Shown in pieces: positions 9,965 to 22,009 of a DNA stretch of 33,547 nt. The notes beneath the pieces were generated by a model that saw nothing but the letters and a program-made list of their open reading frames with translations, was not told where the DNA came from and ran no database searches. The first letter of the stretch is position 1; the number at the start of each line of letters is the position of its first letter. Source of the DNA: Lichtheimia corymbifera B2541. Lineage: Eukaryota; Mucoromycota; Mucoromycetes; Mucorales; Lichtheimiaceae. The stretch is from the NCBI GenBank assembly GCA_000697475.1, contig JNEU01000732.1, positions 1-33,547 on the forward strand. Direction: 5' to 3'. A program made the translations under genes and the position numbers.

Positions 9965-11769
9965 TTAACGATTTCCACTTCGAGGTGTTTGCTGCAACCA
10001 CATTGAATCATTGGATGTTTGACGTGGTGAGCTATCCTTGCCGCCGTTCCATTCAGCATCAGGCAAGGATACAGCCACATGAGGATCCTTGTTGCGGCGT
10101 ACAGAATAATGATGGGATACCAACGTTGCTGTAGATGGGGTGGATGAATGGCTAATATGATTGTCCTCGGTCCCTGTAGCGGGTCGTTGGAAGGTAGTAT
10201 TATAATTAATAGGGCCAGTGTAATTCAAATAGTCACTTGAAGCTTGTGATGGTTGAGTCATGATGGTAGAGGGTGCACCCGTATAGCCATCACCTGGCTT
10301 GCCAGACGACAAAAAGTCGTGGCCAGGTTGTTGGATTTGTGGTGTGGTGTTTTGGTTTGTGAGAGGCTTGGGATGCAAAATAAGAACGACAATGAACCAC
10401 ACAATCATGGAGGTGACATTGACTAATACGCATCTTGAGTACGCTGCATCATGCACCATTTGATTATTACTACTTACTGTTGCAAATCATGAAATCCGCC
10501 GTAAACTTGTGCATGTTGAGATACTTGCGGCCTGTAAGACCATCAGCGCTGAGAATGATAAATGACAATGCATCAATCATGAGGACAACGGTAAGGATCA
10601 AGTTCAATTCCTGTCATGGTGGAAAGGGTGAGTTTCAAAAATTCATAAACAAGAACCGGTTTGACATTTACCTGAAAATAACGAATCTTATGCATGATGG
10701 ATTTGGCATTGGTGGATTCACGTGAATTCTCGAGCAACTTGCGGAAACGGAAATGGGACACAAAACCAAGCATGGCAACAATGAAAAGTTCTATATGTAT
10801 GGATTAGGATTTCGCTTCTTGATATTATCAATGATGATGATGGTTTACCAATGCCAAATAAAAGTTCGGGCATAATCTCCTTCCAAGTGGGATCATAAAT
10901 ATCTCGGGAGAAGTTGTATTGCAGTACGGGGTACATGACGACACTTGCAATGGACCTAATAAATTGCTTATAAGTACCCATTTGGTCTTGTTTTGCTTGA
11001 TGCTATTAACTAAAACTTACCAGCCGATATAGAAAAAGAACTCACGACTACTCATGAAACTAGCCTTGGCCACCGAATTGGCGAGGTAATTCCAGAAACA
11101 TTGTAAAAGGAGCAGTGTACCGCTAGGGGTGGGACAAATAAAAAGTGTGAGTGTGAGTGAAGGTGGATCAGGAGTAACAAAGGAGGTGTCAAGCTTACCA
11201 CTGCAATGATAATCCAACGCACAAACTATAATCTTAGGTCATCAAGAAGAAAAAACACGTGTGAGCACATTGACCAAGAAGAAAAGAAGCAACAGTTGAT
11301 GATGTGCATCATTCATTACCTGTGGGGATAACCAGATCCTGATCAGCTTTGGTCCACATGGTCTCTGGCTTTGTGAAAATGTGACCAAAAATGTTTGCAA
11401 ATCCTTCCTCATATTTGATCTTGCAGGATGTCAAATCTAAATCTACCTTGTCAACAACAACTGCTTATATATATATGTACGCGCTTTAAATGCATACCGT
11501 ATAGCAGCTGAAACGGTATCATGAATAATAGTAATAACGTTGCTATGCTCTTTAATTCGCCTTGCTTGAATCGCTTTGGATGCAAACATTGAAACCCATC
11601 CAGGGTGTAGATTCGATATGTAAACCATAAATAAAGATACGTCAACGAAACCGCTCGTTCTGAAAATAAATTATGCAACGCGTAAGAGAAAGAGCGGGTT
11701 TCAATGGTGAATGGTGGGTGATGATGATGATGGCTTACGCAAAAAGCTGTAGTCACTAAGATGAGTCAT
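9965..11769 (-). CDS. Orphan seven-transmembrane receptor-like membrane protein
   Basis: Nine exons: 11769-11739, 11659-11498, 11460-11320, 11232-11199, 11122-11021, 10955-10849, 10790-10672, 10610-10478 and 10443-9965, giving 435 aa. I recognise no family. By eye there are about seven hydrophobic segments: AVSLTYLYLWF; SIATLLLLFMIPFQLLYVVV; LCVGLSLQCGTLLLL; FFFYIGWSIASVVMYPVL; LLFGIELFIVAMLGFV; LNLILTVVLMIDALSFIIL; and LVNVTSMIVWFIVVLIL. A loop with a Cys (DLTSCKIKYEEG) follows segment 2. After segment 7 comes a Ser/Thr/Asn-rich hydrophilic tail of about 130 residues. This layout resembles a G-protein-coupled receptor with a phosphorylatable cytoplasmic tail, but no diagnostic GPCR motif was found. 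The 34-nt fourth exon is set by frame continuity. The first segment is short, so a six-TM topology is possible. Confidence 0.75.
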
Positions 11770-14346
11770 GGTGAAGTTATTAAGTCTGTTGAATAATAGC
11801 GCGCGTTGTTGTTGAAATGGAGACTCAGGAATCGAAAAGAAAAAGCAAAGGGAAAAGGCTGTTCGAGATCACACTCGTTAAAAAAGAGGTCGAGGTGGTT
11901 TAAAGGAGAGAGAGAGAGCTAGAGAGAGAGGGGAAACGCATATGCTCTTTACACAAGCCCCATTGGAGGAGGTACAAAAACGAGCAAGCATGCATGGGGT
12001 GATGACAATGAAAGGAGCGAAAAGAACAACGCTTGGATCTTGTCAGTTGTTGAGAGGGGTTCAGAGTTTGTGTTTAATCTTTCTTTCCTTGGATCTTTGG
12101 CTCGAAAAAGACATGCAGCACAATGCAAAAGGGACCTGCGCTGCTACCGACCCCAGATGCCAAATGTATGTAATGCCTCCCAAAGGGGCCAATGGGTGAA
12201 CTTACATAGACACGGCACACACACATGCATGCCTTTGCAACACGGTAAATATTTCATTTACGTCTGCTATGATGCGCTACTGCCCTTGCATGTAAAAGAT
12301 CAGCAAAAGCCCATGGTAAATACATACGTGCTACATAGACGACCAACGTTATGAAGCATTACTGCTACTAACTACCCTAAGTTATATAAAGAAATAGCAG
12401 CTCGAATCAACTCCTTGTCTCCTAGTATAGCCCCGGATTGTCTCACTTGTGCTGCTCCTACTCCTTGCCCGGTATCGGCATGTCATGTCCATTTGGCACG
12501 ATAAAACGAGTGCCATCATTGGATTGAAAGCAGCGTTGGTCCATGTTCTTTTATACAAGGGTCGATCATGCAAGCCATCGACGACGATAAGGATTAGCTT
12601 TTAGCATATTCATCCATCATGCAGGTATGAAAAATTAATAAATGAAAAAAGGTAGTTGTTGATGATGCCTATTGTTTTGGTGACCTCGCTTTTACTTCCC
12701 TTTTTTCTTTCGTTCCTTTCTTTTCTCCTGCCTTTGTCTATGTAGTGATCCACATCCTCGTATCCACTTTTTTTTTGCGATAACAGCACCACGCACACCC
12801 TACATCATGTCGTGACAATGGAATGCAGTAACGCGTTCTCAGGGGTGTGATGGTTCGTAGTACGTGATGGCTGCTGCTGCAGCTGTTCCGTGATCAATGC
12901 ATACTTTTGCCATTTTATTGTTGGAGACGGCTTACACACATATACGCATTCGCTGATATCCGTATTGCATCAGAAGATGCATTCTGGGACCCTTGGCGGA
13001 GAGGCAAAGGGGCCACCACCGACAGGTGTCGCAATAAGGAACATCCAACCCAATGGAGCACGATATTGAAAGAAAAGATGGCTTTGCTCATTTGTAAAAC
13101 AGGAGCACCTCATGGAAAAATGGTGTGATGCTGCACCCCTACTACTACGCTAGAAGATGCTATTATTATTATTATTGTTCGCATTATGATCACACGTTGA
13201 TGATGATGATGATCATCCTCCATTATTCACGTTTCCCCTTGCCCGCTCGCACTCCTTCCGAGATGTTGTTGTGTATGTATAATACTATTTGCATCCAATT
13301 TGTTCTTTATCAAATCCATTTTCCTTATCCATTGTTCCACTATTTTGTCCCCTACAGAGCCCTGCTGCACGCACGCAGCAAGATCGGGAAGCGTTCTTAG
13401 CTACCTTGTTAATGAATATACTACTACTACCCTTTCTATCATCATTACATCCATGGGCCTCCAACAGTAGTAGCAATACAAATGATGTAAGCTATGTCAA
13501 CAAGTGTAGAATGGTAAATGAGTTGTGGTGCATAAAGACATTTTGCTGGGGGGGGGTAACACAACCTGGCAAGCACGATCTTTTATCTTATGCATTGCTG
13601 ATCTGAGCCAGTTGTCATTCATACCCACATGGATACAGCCCACGACGATAATGAATCCCTTCTATTGTAGCTTTACAGCATTTGCTGTCTATATCATCAT
13701 CGTCCGCCATATCAATGACACAATAAAGATCGGTGCTACTGTAATGCATGACATGTAGTCTTGGCAGGATTTGTTTGATTGTTGTTGTGTGTGTAAACAA
13801 TAATCACGATCGCAATCCCCTTGACTGTTCCATGTTCACCTTGGCGGCATCTATCGGGATAGCATCCCGGGAACAAGGTTGGTCACACGAGTACACTGCA
13901 GCATGACACCATGGCGTATCATTTACCTATTCCCATCTTTGATGATGATCGTCCTTTTTAGAGGACAATGGAAAAAAGCAGGCTTGACAAGCTAATTGCT
14001 AGCTGCCTTGTGGGGTTATGCTTGATTAATCATATGCTGAATGAAGCGTTACACAGGCCTAGAATGGGCCGATGGACCTGTTTCATTCAAGACAACCGGG
14101 TGACCCGCTGTCGTCGCCGCTTTTTGTAACTCTTTGTGTGTGCGTACGTGTGTATGTGTATGAGTGTGTGTGCTTCATTTAGCGTTGCACAAACTTTTAC
14201 CTTTCTTGGCAGACCCACCAGCTTGACCCCTCGAGCAGCAGAAAAAGGAGACAATCATATTGCAAAAGACAAGCTCTTTTTCTCTCTCTTGTTCTTTTTT
14301 AATTTCTTTCTCCCTTACCACACACACAGCTCCTCGCGTCTTACAT
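11770..14346. other. 2.6-kb intergenic gap between divergent genes
   Basis: No frame gives a recognisable protein, and the longest open stretches (about 80-105 codons) lack splice partners or family features. Visible items are a run of nine Gs (about 13548-13556), TTA/TTG and ATG/ATC triplet runs (about 13155-13215), a CGGGAT/ATCCCG inverted repeat (13855-13869), and CT-rich DNA before 14300. The last lies just upstream of the UPF0658 start and may be its promoter core. The gap may hold regulatory DNA or a non-coding RNA that sequence alone does not show. Confidence 0.4.
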
Positions 14347-15845
14347 ATGGCAACCTTGCAAAAGATTGTACGTCTTCTTTGTCTATTTCTTTTCGAGCTA
14401 CCACTGACACAAAATCTAGGGCGAACGCATAAGCCAGTCAAAATGGACAAAGTTATACATTGCTTTGGCCTTACTTCAAGGCATCATGATCATAGCTTTA
14501 CAATCGGCCATTGCCAGCCAAAATACAGCACAAGCCAGCAACATTTCCCTTGTTACTTCTCCCTCCTATTCGCATAGCATAAACGATCACACGACAGATG
14601 CCCATGATGGTATCCAAGCAGCCTTGAGTCGATTGAATCGGATAAAATGGGAGAACATTGCCTTTATTGGCTTCCAAGTGTGGTTTGTCGGGATGGCCTT
14701 TGATGCTGTAAGTTGTTACAACTTCTCGACCCCATTTTCATAATTGAGCGGCCCCTTCTCCGCTTTCTTTAAAGATCCGAGATGTAACCATGCAATTTTC
14801 TTTTTATAGACGGTCTATCAAAATGCTGCTGAAATCATTGTTCTCGCCATCCTCAATGGTATCTGTGCCATTCTAGGCGGTCTCCAAGTCATGGATGGTC
14901 AACGATGGCTCGATCGATTGGATCGTCTCAATACCGATTACGATTTGACGATTGATACAACACCACTGCAAACCGCCTTTTACATTGAAATCGTCCTCAC
15001 GGTCGTCATTATTCTTTACGCGCTCGTATTCGCCTATGTGTCTTATCTCGTTGTGAAGGAGTTTGGCTGGGTGATTTACAAAAAGATTGGCCCCGATGTC
15101 GTTGTGCAAAGTAAGACAAAGAGGAATACAGAAAAAAGACGGGGGATATTAACCATCACCATCACCACGTGTATCAGGGATGTATCGGATTTTTCAATTC
15201 TTTGTCCTTACGCTCAAAATTGACATCTTCATCGAATTCCTTGTATCCCTCTTTTATCTCGTGCAGTTCGCTTTAGATGATGGGTTCTACTGGGATGGTT
15301 ATATTCAGCTTGTCGTCACCATTTTAATCTTACCTCTCTTATACTTTGGACGAATGGCGGTAAGGATATATATATTGTGCTGTGTCGCGTTATGTACTCA
15401 TGCACGTGCTTAGGCTGGTGGTGAACAGCATGGTCGCATGTTGCTATTTATCATTTTTCAATTCGCGGTGGTGTTCTCGCTCATTTTAATGTTGTGGAGA
15501 ACCATGTTTCCACAAAACGAATGGTATACCTGGATTGCCTTTGGTAAGCATTCTACCCACTTGATATCTGCAATGGATGGGCTGACTCAAATCACTGTTT
15601 CTTTTAGTCATCATGGGTATTGTGTTTGCTCTGGTAAGGATCATATGCTTTTTTTTTTCATGGTATTGGTGATGCTAACTAACTCGTTTTAGGCGACGGC
15701 GGTATTGGGTGCGTGGACCATGAGTAACTTTGGCAAAGGACTGGAGCCTTATGTGCAACGTGGTGGACAAAAGAAGGAACAAATGTCGAGACATGAGTTA
15801 CGCGAGCAAAGATCAGTGTCCTCTTGGCGCATTGACGACGATTAA
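14347..15845 (+). CDS. UPF0658-type Golgi membrane protein
   Basis: Seven exons: 14347-14367, 14420-14707, 14810-15110, 15178-15359, 15414-15543, 15608-15633 and 15693-15845, giving 366 aa. Multiple membrane segments are clear: LYIALALLQGIMIIAL; IAFIGFQVWFVGMAF; IVLAILNGICAILGGL; IVLTVVIILYALVFAYVSYL; FFVLTLKIDIFIEFLVSLFY; IQLVVTILILPLLYF; LLFIIFQFAVVFSLILML; and IMGIVFALATAVLGAW. The conserved RMYRIFQFFVLTLKIDIF block resembles fission-yeast UPF0658 Golgi proteins, whose biochemical role is unknown. The C-terminal tail is hydrophilic (RHELREQRSVSSWRIDDD) and probably cytosolic. The 21-nt first exon and 26-nt sixth exon are fixed by reading frame. Family placement is from memory and is the weaker part; the gene model itself is strong. 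Confidence 0.78.
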
Positions 15846-16085
15846 AGTGCGTGTGTGCATGATATAATACCCCTCCCTCCACCCATGCATGCATCATTAG
15901 CATCTTGTATTTCCTTTCATATGTACCCATAATCCTATTCTCCATCAAGCTCCTGTTGTAAGATGAAACTGCATATCCCCAAAAAATCACTAGCATCCAC
16001 AATGAATCATTATCTGCATTTGCAAATGTAAATATATTTTGCCAAGATCTATAGAGTACTAGCATGTGCGTGGTATAGAATTCGA
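15846..16085. other. Convergent 3' UTR spacer
   Basis: This 240-bp stretch between two facing stop codons is A/T-rich. It contains AAATATATTTT-type DNA near 16030 that could serve polyadenylation. No gene is seen. Confidence 0.35.
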
Positions 16086-18302
16086 TCATCGAGTCACTTT
16101 TTTCTTCCCTTTCTTTCGAGAACCCGGTGTCCGAGATGATGATGATGATGTTGCTGTTGATGATGATGTTGCTTGGTTTGTCGACGTTGATTTGTTCACC
16201 AGTCCAACCGTGCGTAACGCTGCATCCACAATGGTTTGCTTGTTCGCCACGTCCTCTGGGCTTTCGAGAAGCTTCATCAAACTTTGGATATGTTCATTCA
16301 GGGTGTCCACAAGCTGATCCTGCTCATCAAGCTCCTTTTTGAGCAATTCATTGTTTCGTTTCAGCGAGTCCGTCATCTACAAACAAAAGGATAAGCCTTT
16401 TTGAAGATCTCTCTCACATTCAATCCTACCTCTTTCTCTTCCTTCCACTCCTTTTCAATATCGCCTGATTTTGATTTTGCCGTTTCCAGCCGCCGCTCCA
16501 GCTTTGCCTTTTCTCGTTGAACATCCGCCAATTCTTTGTCCAATTCATCACTCCTCCGTTGTTGATTCTCATTGTCTAACTTGATGTTGTTGATATCTGA
16601 ATGAATGCTCTTCTTCTGGGCTTTCAAGGACGAGATTTGTGATTCAATGTGTGTCACTTGTTCTTCGTAGTACATCCTTTGAGACTCAAGTTGTGAATTC
16701 AGCAATTGAGAATATTCCTCAGAAACCATTTCCATCTTGTCCTAGAATCGACGTATGAAAAAAAAATCCCTTTGTCCACTACCACCACCATCACCATCCT
16801 ACCTGGGATGTGACCCGTTTCCTTCGATCATCGGATCCCGTTGCTGCCGAACTTTCAAGTTCTACCAAGCTGCCATCCGTGTTTTGTATAAGCCGATGCA
16901 CGTACCTATGCGTATGTGTGTATGTGAGTATCATCGTGCATATGCTTTTGGTATATTGTCTTACCCATCCCCAACATAATCCCATACATGTTGCGTCTCG
17001 ATCTCAAGGGCATAGATGTGCTTGGTTTCCATGTAATGATCATACGCGTGTGCATCCTGGTATCGTCCACAACCAATATGACCGCACACCATGCAAATCC
17101 ATAAGCTATCCGTGGCTCCACATACAAAGCACTCATTGGTGTCACCATCGCCCTCATTGTTCATTGTCACTGGTTTTAGCACAGATCGCTTGCTTCCACT
17201 CGATCCTTCAGGAACAGGCTTTTGAGAATACTTGCAAGTAGGACAACTAGTACAAGGTGTGAGTAAGTGGATGGAGGATCGTTGACCAGGATGATGGTAC
17301 TACTACTTACTCAGTATCTCCCCATTTACTCAAGCAGTAACATTCATAATGGTGCTCGCATACAATGGTGCGTAGGCCTGTTGTATTGTCGTCCATACGT
17401 TCCAAGCATACAGGGCAGGTGGGTAATTCATGGCGATCTGGGCGTTGTTGATCATGTTTGAGGGTATCATGTAATGAGAGAGGCAGCGACTTTTTGTCAA
17501 TCACCATGGCATCGAGTATGGGAGCTTCTTCCAAAAAGACAATATGGCATATTTCAGGCTACATTCTTTTCCATTAGATCACATGGGGCGGGGTGTATGC
17601 ATGAAAATAAAAGTACCTCGGATACATTGAATTGCTTGCCATTGTACTTTTGTTCAAATTCTTGTGCCTCCTTTGATGTATTAAACTTGAGAATAACAGT
17701 GTACTTGTTTGGAGCATGATCCCTAGTATGAGACCCTTGTGAGAAAAAGACTATTACTACTATTACTACCAACCATTGGTCTATTACCTGATCACGCGGA
17801 ACTCGCAATGGGTATCACGTATAAAATGGAATAGATCGTCGAGTTGCATAAATGATGGTACGGCAAGAATACACACATAGTGCGGTGCTGCATTGGAGAG
17901 TGGTTGCTTGTCGTGGGTGTCTCGATGCACATGCAATATGCCATATCCACAATCGGTAGTACAATGTTCCTGTATGTTGCTGCTGGTGCTGGTGCTGCTA
18001 TTGGTACGAAACGACTCGACAGATATTGGCCCCAAGCGGAAATCAGGGTAATCGGTCAAGTGAGGTGGGTGCGATTGCTTGGCTGATCTTATGGGAGTGG
18101 GTGGTGCATTGGGTCTGGAACCTGACACTCGTGGTTTGCCACGCGATTTGTGAGAACGAACAAGCTTTGTCTTTAACTTGTGCTTAAAGGAATGCGTTTC
18201 TTTTGCACATTGCAACGTCGCTGGTAATGGGTCGAACAAGTGCTGAGGTACATGGCTGGAATCCAAGGTCACCAGGACAAGACGAACATGGTAGTGATAC
18301 AT
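16086..18302 (-). CDS. BRAP2/Etp1-type RING and UBP zinc-finger E3 ubiquitin ligase
   Basis: Seven exons: 18302-17788, 17722-17617, 17558-17311, 17246-16965, 16905-16803, 16741-16430 and 16376-16086, giving 618 aa. Domain order matches BRCA1-associated protein 2 and yeast Etp1. First comes a BRAP2 RRM-like domain (about 155-205; YVCILAVPSFMQLDDLFHFI). A RING finger follows (255-294; CPVCLERMDDNTTG ... SKWGDTDCPTC). Next is a UBP zinc finger (about 329-385; CFVCGATDSLWICMVCGHIG, HVWDYVGDGYVHRL), and then a long coiled coil (about 420-560). The tail is Ser-rich and basic (GSRKKGKKKVTR). BRAP2 binds ubiquitin and nuclear-localisation signals and dampens Ras-MAPK signalling; Etp1 is linked to ethanol tolerance. 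The fifth RING zinc ligand, normally His, is Glu279 (CEHHYECYC). The low-complexity linker (about 110-125) is Ser/Thr-rich. Confidence 0.93.
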
Positions 18303-19571
18303 GGCCTTTGTCTGGGTTCAAGTGGAAAAGAAAAAGTACTTGCATAACAAATCTTGGGCTCTTTCAGCTAATTAGGCAAGTGACTCATTGAAATGATGTT
18401 GTCAGCAGCCTAATGGATGATGCATTTTATTGACCATAGCAAATATCGAGAAGACACACACATAACCATCCTTCTCTCTGGTTCTTCACCATTGACTGTC
18501 TCCCACCTGAAGGATGCTTTTCTTTATTCTCGCCGATTGTCAAGGTCCAAGGTGTTCCCAGAGGAGCATGCACCGTCAACGTCGGGAACGTCCTTTCCTT
18601 CCCTTTTCATAAGCGATTTTCTTAAGGTTCCTCTTCGATCAACTAGTAAATAAACATTCATGTTCCTTCTTATGTGGTATAATGAAGCATCCCGCGTGTT
18701 TCAATAAGTGGTGTAGATTTCAAATGATTACCACCGTTATGATGAAAAGAGTGTATCTGTACATGCTTATCAACATATGATGCATACCCTTGACAAAGAA
18801 ATACACAATGGCATCAAGCATAGGTCAGCTAATGACGATGGAACACTGAGCTATAGATCTTGGATCGAATCTGGATTGAAGAACTTTATATATATATATA
18901 TATATAAACGTAAGTGACACAATATGTAATGATGATATCTACTTCCCACTGCGCTTATAATACGACATTGGTCAATAAGAGGATTAACGTAATGAAAAAA
19001 GTCAGTCATTGTCGATATGTAGCAAATTGACAGTGTACGGGGTGGGGAGAGCGGTGTAATTGGTGTGATGTTCATTTCTAAAAGCAGCAAACAGGCAGTG
19101 AATGTCGAATCCCATCTCCCTGATTTTCCTGAAAGGGGACCGGGGGTGGGAGAAGGAAGAAGAGAGAGAGCAATCACACCTCTTGTTAATAACATGTTGG
19201 ATCAAAACAATGTTGCATAGCGAGACTCCTTAAAAAGATATATGTTGTCAATCGTTTTGTATATTATTGGACTCCTTCTACTTTAACCAAGTGTTACCTA
19301 GATCTATTAAAAGCCATGATGAGGCAACGATTTTTGACGTGGATGAACAAACAACAAGCATTGAAACAGGTTTCATGCATCAACGCGCCAAGTTGCTTAA
19401 TGCAGGATCATGATGGACAGTGTAGCACACGCACGGCCCTTGCGACCAAATTGGGAGAAAGAACTACATCTTGTATGTCACTAGTTTCCCCTTTTCTTTT
19501 CTGGCATTTTTATCCTGTTTGTGGGTTTCCCTGTCCTTTCCTTCCTTTTTTTCCCTTTTCTTTACATACGC
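18303..19571. promoter_or_regulatory. Divergent intergenic region BRAP2 / ELMO
   Basis: About 1.27 kb lies between two divergent starts. A 78-codon ATG frame at 18417-18653 has no recognisable features. A (TA)10 run lies at 18887-18906. From about 19483 to 19568 there is a strong pyrimidine tract directly before the ELMO start, either a CT-rich promoter element or the end of an unrecognised intron. A short frame with two ATGs (19410-19472, ...NWEKELHL) ends at a GTATGT donor and could be an upstream ELMO exon. Confidence 0.4.
18887..18906. repeat. (TA)n microsatellite
   Basis: Ten uninterrupted TA units lie in the BRAP2/ELMO intergenic region. Confidence 0.9.
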
Positions 19572-21970
19572 ATGTCGGAGCATCTTAAACTGAACCTTAG
19601 TGTGCCTCCGTTGGAAGAAGCCGAGACATTGGTGAGGCGTATGTCAGGTGTATGCCTATCAGCAGCCAATACAGCTGGATGGCCTTCCTCCAAGGATGAA
19701 AAGGTGCTCAAACTGGTAACATTTTCATTGCAAAAGTATCTCAAGGTAAAGTCATCATCATCGCTGTTTCCATGGAGATTGATTTTATTATTCCAGGAAC
19801 CTGATTTTGCTACGGAATTTCTTGAACGAGGTGGTCTTGAAGCTCTTTGTGATATTATCGACAAGGTCAGCGGCAACACACTCGCCTATGCACTCAATTC
19901 CTTCACGGCTCTTATCGAACAAGATGACAATGTGCTTCAGTACGCATTCACGGACGCATTCGTTGCTCGCATTGCCGACATTGTCGTCTCAGAGACACTG
20001 GCCACCATTTGTCGACCAGCCACCTCGATTCTTATTCAAGCGATCAGTAACAAGAATACCACCTGTGGATACAAACAAGTGATGCAACAGCAACATGAGA
20101 GTCTTGTCAGCGTCTTGATCCAACGTTTGCAAAGTTCGGATTACATCCTTTGCTTGAACAGCTTAACGCTCTTGGTATCCCTTCTGCAACATGTGCCTGA
20201 TGACCATCGAAGTCGACTTTTGGAGCTGATGGATCTGTATAAGGTCTATAAATATGTTCATGTATGTATGTGGGATGTGATTAGTGTCATGGATCTATTA
20301 TACTCATCGTCGTTGCATGATATTTTCTCTCCCAATTTTGACAGCGGTTGATGAACAATGACCCCTCCGAAGATGTCAGGGAGCAATTACTCAAGTTTCA
20401 ATCGGCGATTGTCCACAATGCCAATAGACGATGCAAGACTCAGATATCTATGCAACATCCACGCCACGTACAAATGCTGCAAACGATTTGGACAATAGCC
20501 AAAGTACAACACATCTCAGTATCAGGTGCAAAGAAATGGAGAAAACTAGGATTTTCGGTACGTTGCTAGCCATCAAGAAGAGTACAACGAGGAAATTGTT
20601 GACATCTTTTTTTCAAGTCAGAGACCCCTCATCGTGAGTTTGGACAAGTGGGTGTGTTTGGTCTGGAACGTATGCACGCCTTTGCCAACCAAAATCAGAA
20701 TTTGTTCGCCAAAGTACGTTAGTGTGGAAATGCAGAGAGGCTTCTCCGTATTCGAGGGATGGAACGCGACCACTCATACTATGTTATTATATGTAGATGG
20801 TATTGGAGCAAGTCCACCGAGCTGATGATAAACGATGTCCTTTTGCCAAGGCCAGCATTGAAGTCACTGAATTGCTTTGTCATCAATGGAATATTAGTAC
20901 TGGATGTAAGTTAACCACCACCATCATCATGTGCATGCGATTTGGGAAATAGTAATATGATGTTGTTGTAGACTCGGCTGTTGACTTTGATCCTCTTTTA
21001 TTGCATTTTGATCATGTCCATGCTACTACATTGCAATGCTTTTGGCGCCTCTTTCAAGAAATGAATGGTACAACGAGTGATTTTTCCAAAGTATCAGCCT
21101 TGGTGAGAAGCCAGCTTCGAGCAACCATGATGGGTGATGAAGGAGCCAGGGACATCTTTGAATTTGATCGTTTGATGCTCGATACACCCTATACCGTTAT
21201 CCGTGATCGCAGGTTAAAAGAGCTGGAATGGGCTGATGATTTGTGTAGCCGAATTGCTATCCGGTAAGTGGGTTTCCTACACCACTACAATGACCCCCTT
21301 GGCTAATCTTTTTCTCTATAGAAATTTACGAAGTCGGTTAAATCGACAATCATACGATTTCCTTAGACGACAACGCATTGGATGTTTATTACAAGGTGCC
21401 TGGTTTCCATATCCTACGAGCCATCGATTTATAGCAGCCAGCAGTACTTCCAGTCTCAATAGCAGCATCCACGCAGTTGGCAGACGATGGCGCTATTACA
21501 AGTTATGTCCAAGCAAAAAGTACCTTCAATATGGTGATTTCACAGAAAGATATCCACCCATTATCGACACTTTTGAATCGCTTCCACACAAAGTCGATCT
21601 CGGTGAAGTGGCCACGATCCAACCTTTTCAACGAAGATCATCAGCTATATCACTAAGTGGTGGCGAATCATCCTCATCATCTAATCCATCCTTTGCTTTA
21701 TTTTCAGAAGAGCATCTACCGCTAGCCGAGTTTATATGTGCATCACGGGAGCAGGCGTCAGAGTGGAAAGATGGATTCAGTATGCTGCTCCACAAGGGGA
21801 TATCAACAAAGGAAACATCCGATTATCTCCATTCACTCGCTGATATCGGGATCAAGGTCAAACTACTGCAGATTGCTGGTGATCGTATTGAAGTACCCCA
21901 TGGCCATATGGATGCACCCCCTGTACCTCCAGGTCTTGGATCCGGATTCTTTTATTCATCGTCATCGTAG
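19572..21970 (+). CDS. ELMO/CED-12 family protein (DOCK-Rac GEF partner)
   Basis: Seven exons: 19572-19745, 19797-20243, 20345-20557, 20618-20713, 20797-20905, 20972-21263 and 21322-21970, giving 659 aa. ELMO proteins bind DOCK180-type exchange factors and activate Rac for actin remodelling. The N-terminal half is armadillo-like (EPDFATEFLERGGLEALCDI, CLNSLTLLVSLLQHV). The ELMO domain covers about 275-415; LEQVHRADDKRCPFAKASIE aligns with animal ELMO1. A PH domain follows (about 455-600; RQRIGCLLQGAWF, YKLCPSKKYLQYGD). The C-terminus has a short proline-rich motif (MDAPPVPPGLGSG), which in animals helps bind the DOCK SH3 domain. The N-terminal Ras-binding part of human ELMO1 (about 100 residues) is absent from this model. 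It may be lost or encoded in a missed exon upstream, so the start is uncertain. Confidence 0.9.
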
Positions 21971-22009
21971 TAGTATATATAATATGTACACACACACAAT
22001 TGTCTAATT

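Noticed and set aside
11199..11225. Alternative acceptor for exon 4 of the 7TM gene (TATAG at 11226-11227)
   Set aside because: It breaks the frame into the next exon; the TAAG acceptor at 11233-11234 restores it.
12361..12600. Possible tRNA-like segment
   Set aside because: No cloverleaf with a proper T-arm (GGTTCGA-type B box) could be drawn here or elsewhere in the window.
13289..13606. 105-codon plus-strand frame in the large gap
   Set aside because: It does not begin with ATG, has low-complexity Ser/Asn runs and no family resemblance.
18417..18653. 78-codon ATG frame between BRAP2 and ELMO
   Set aside because: No domain, no splice partners and Ser-rich random-looking composition; a chance ORF cannot be excluded from being a small gene, but nothing supports it.
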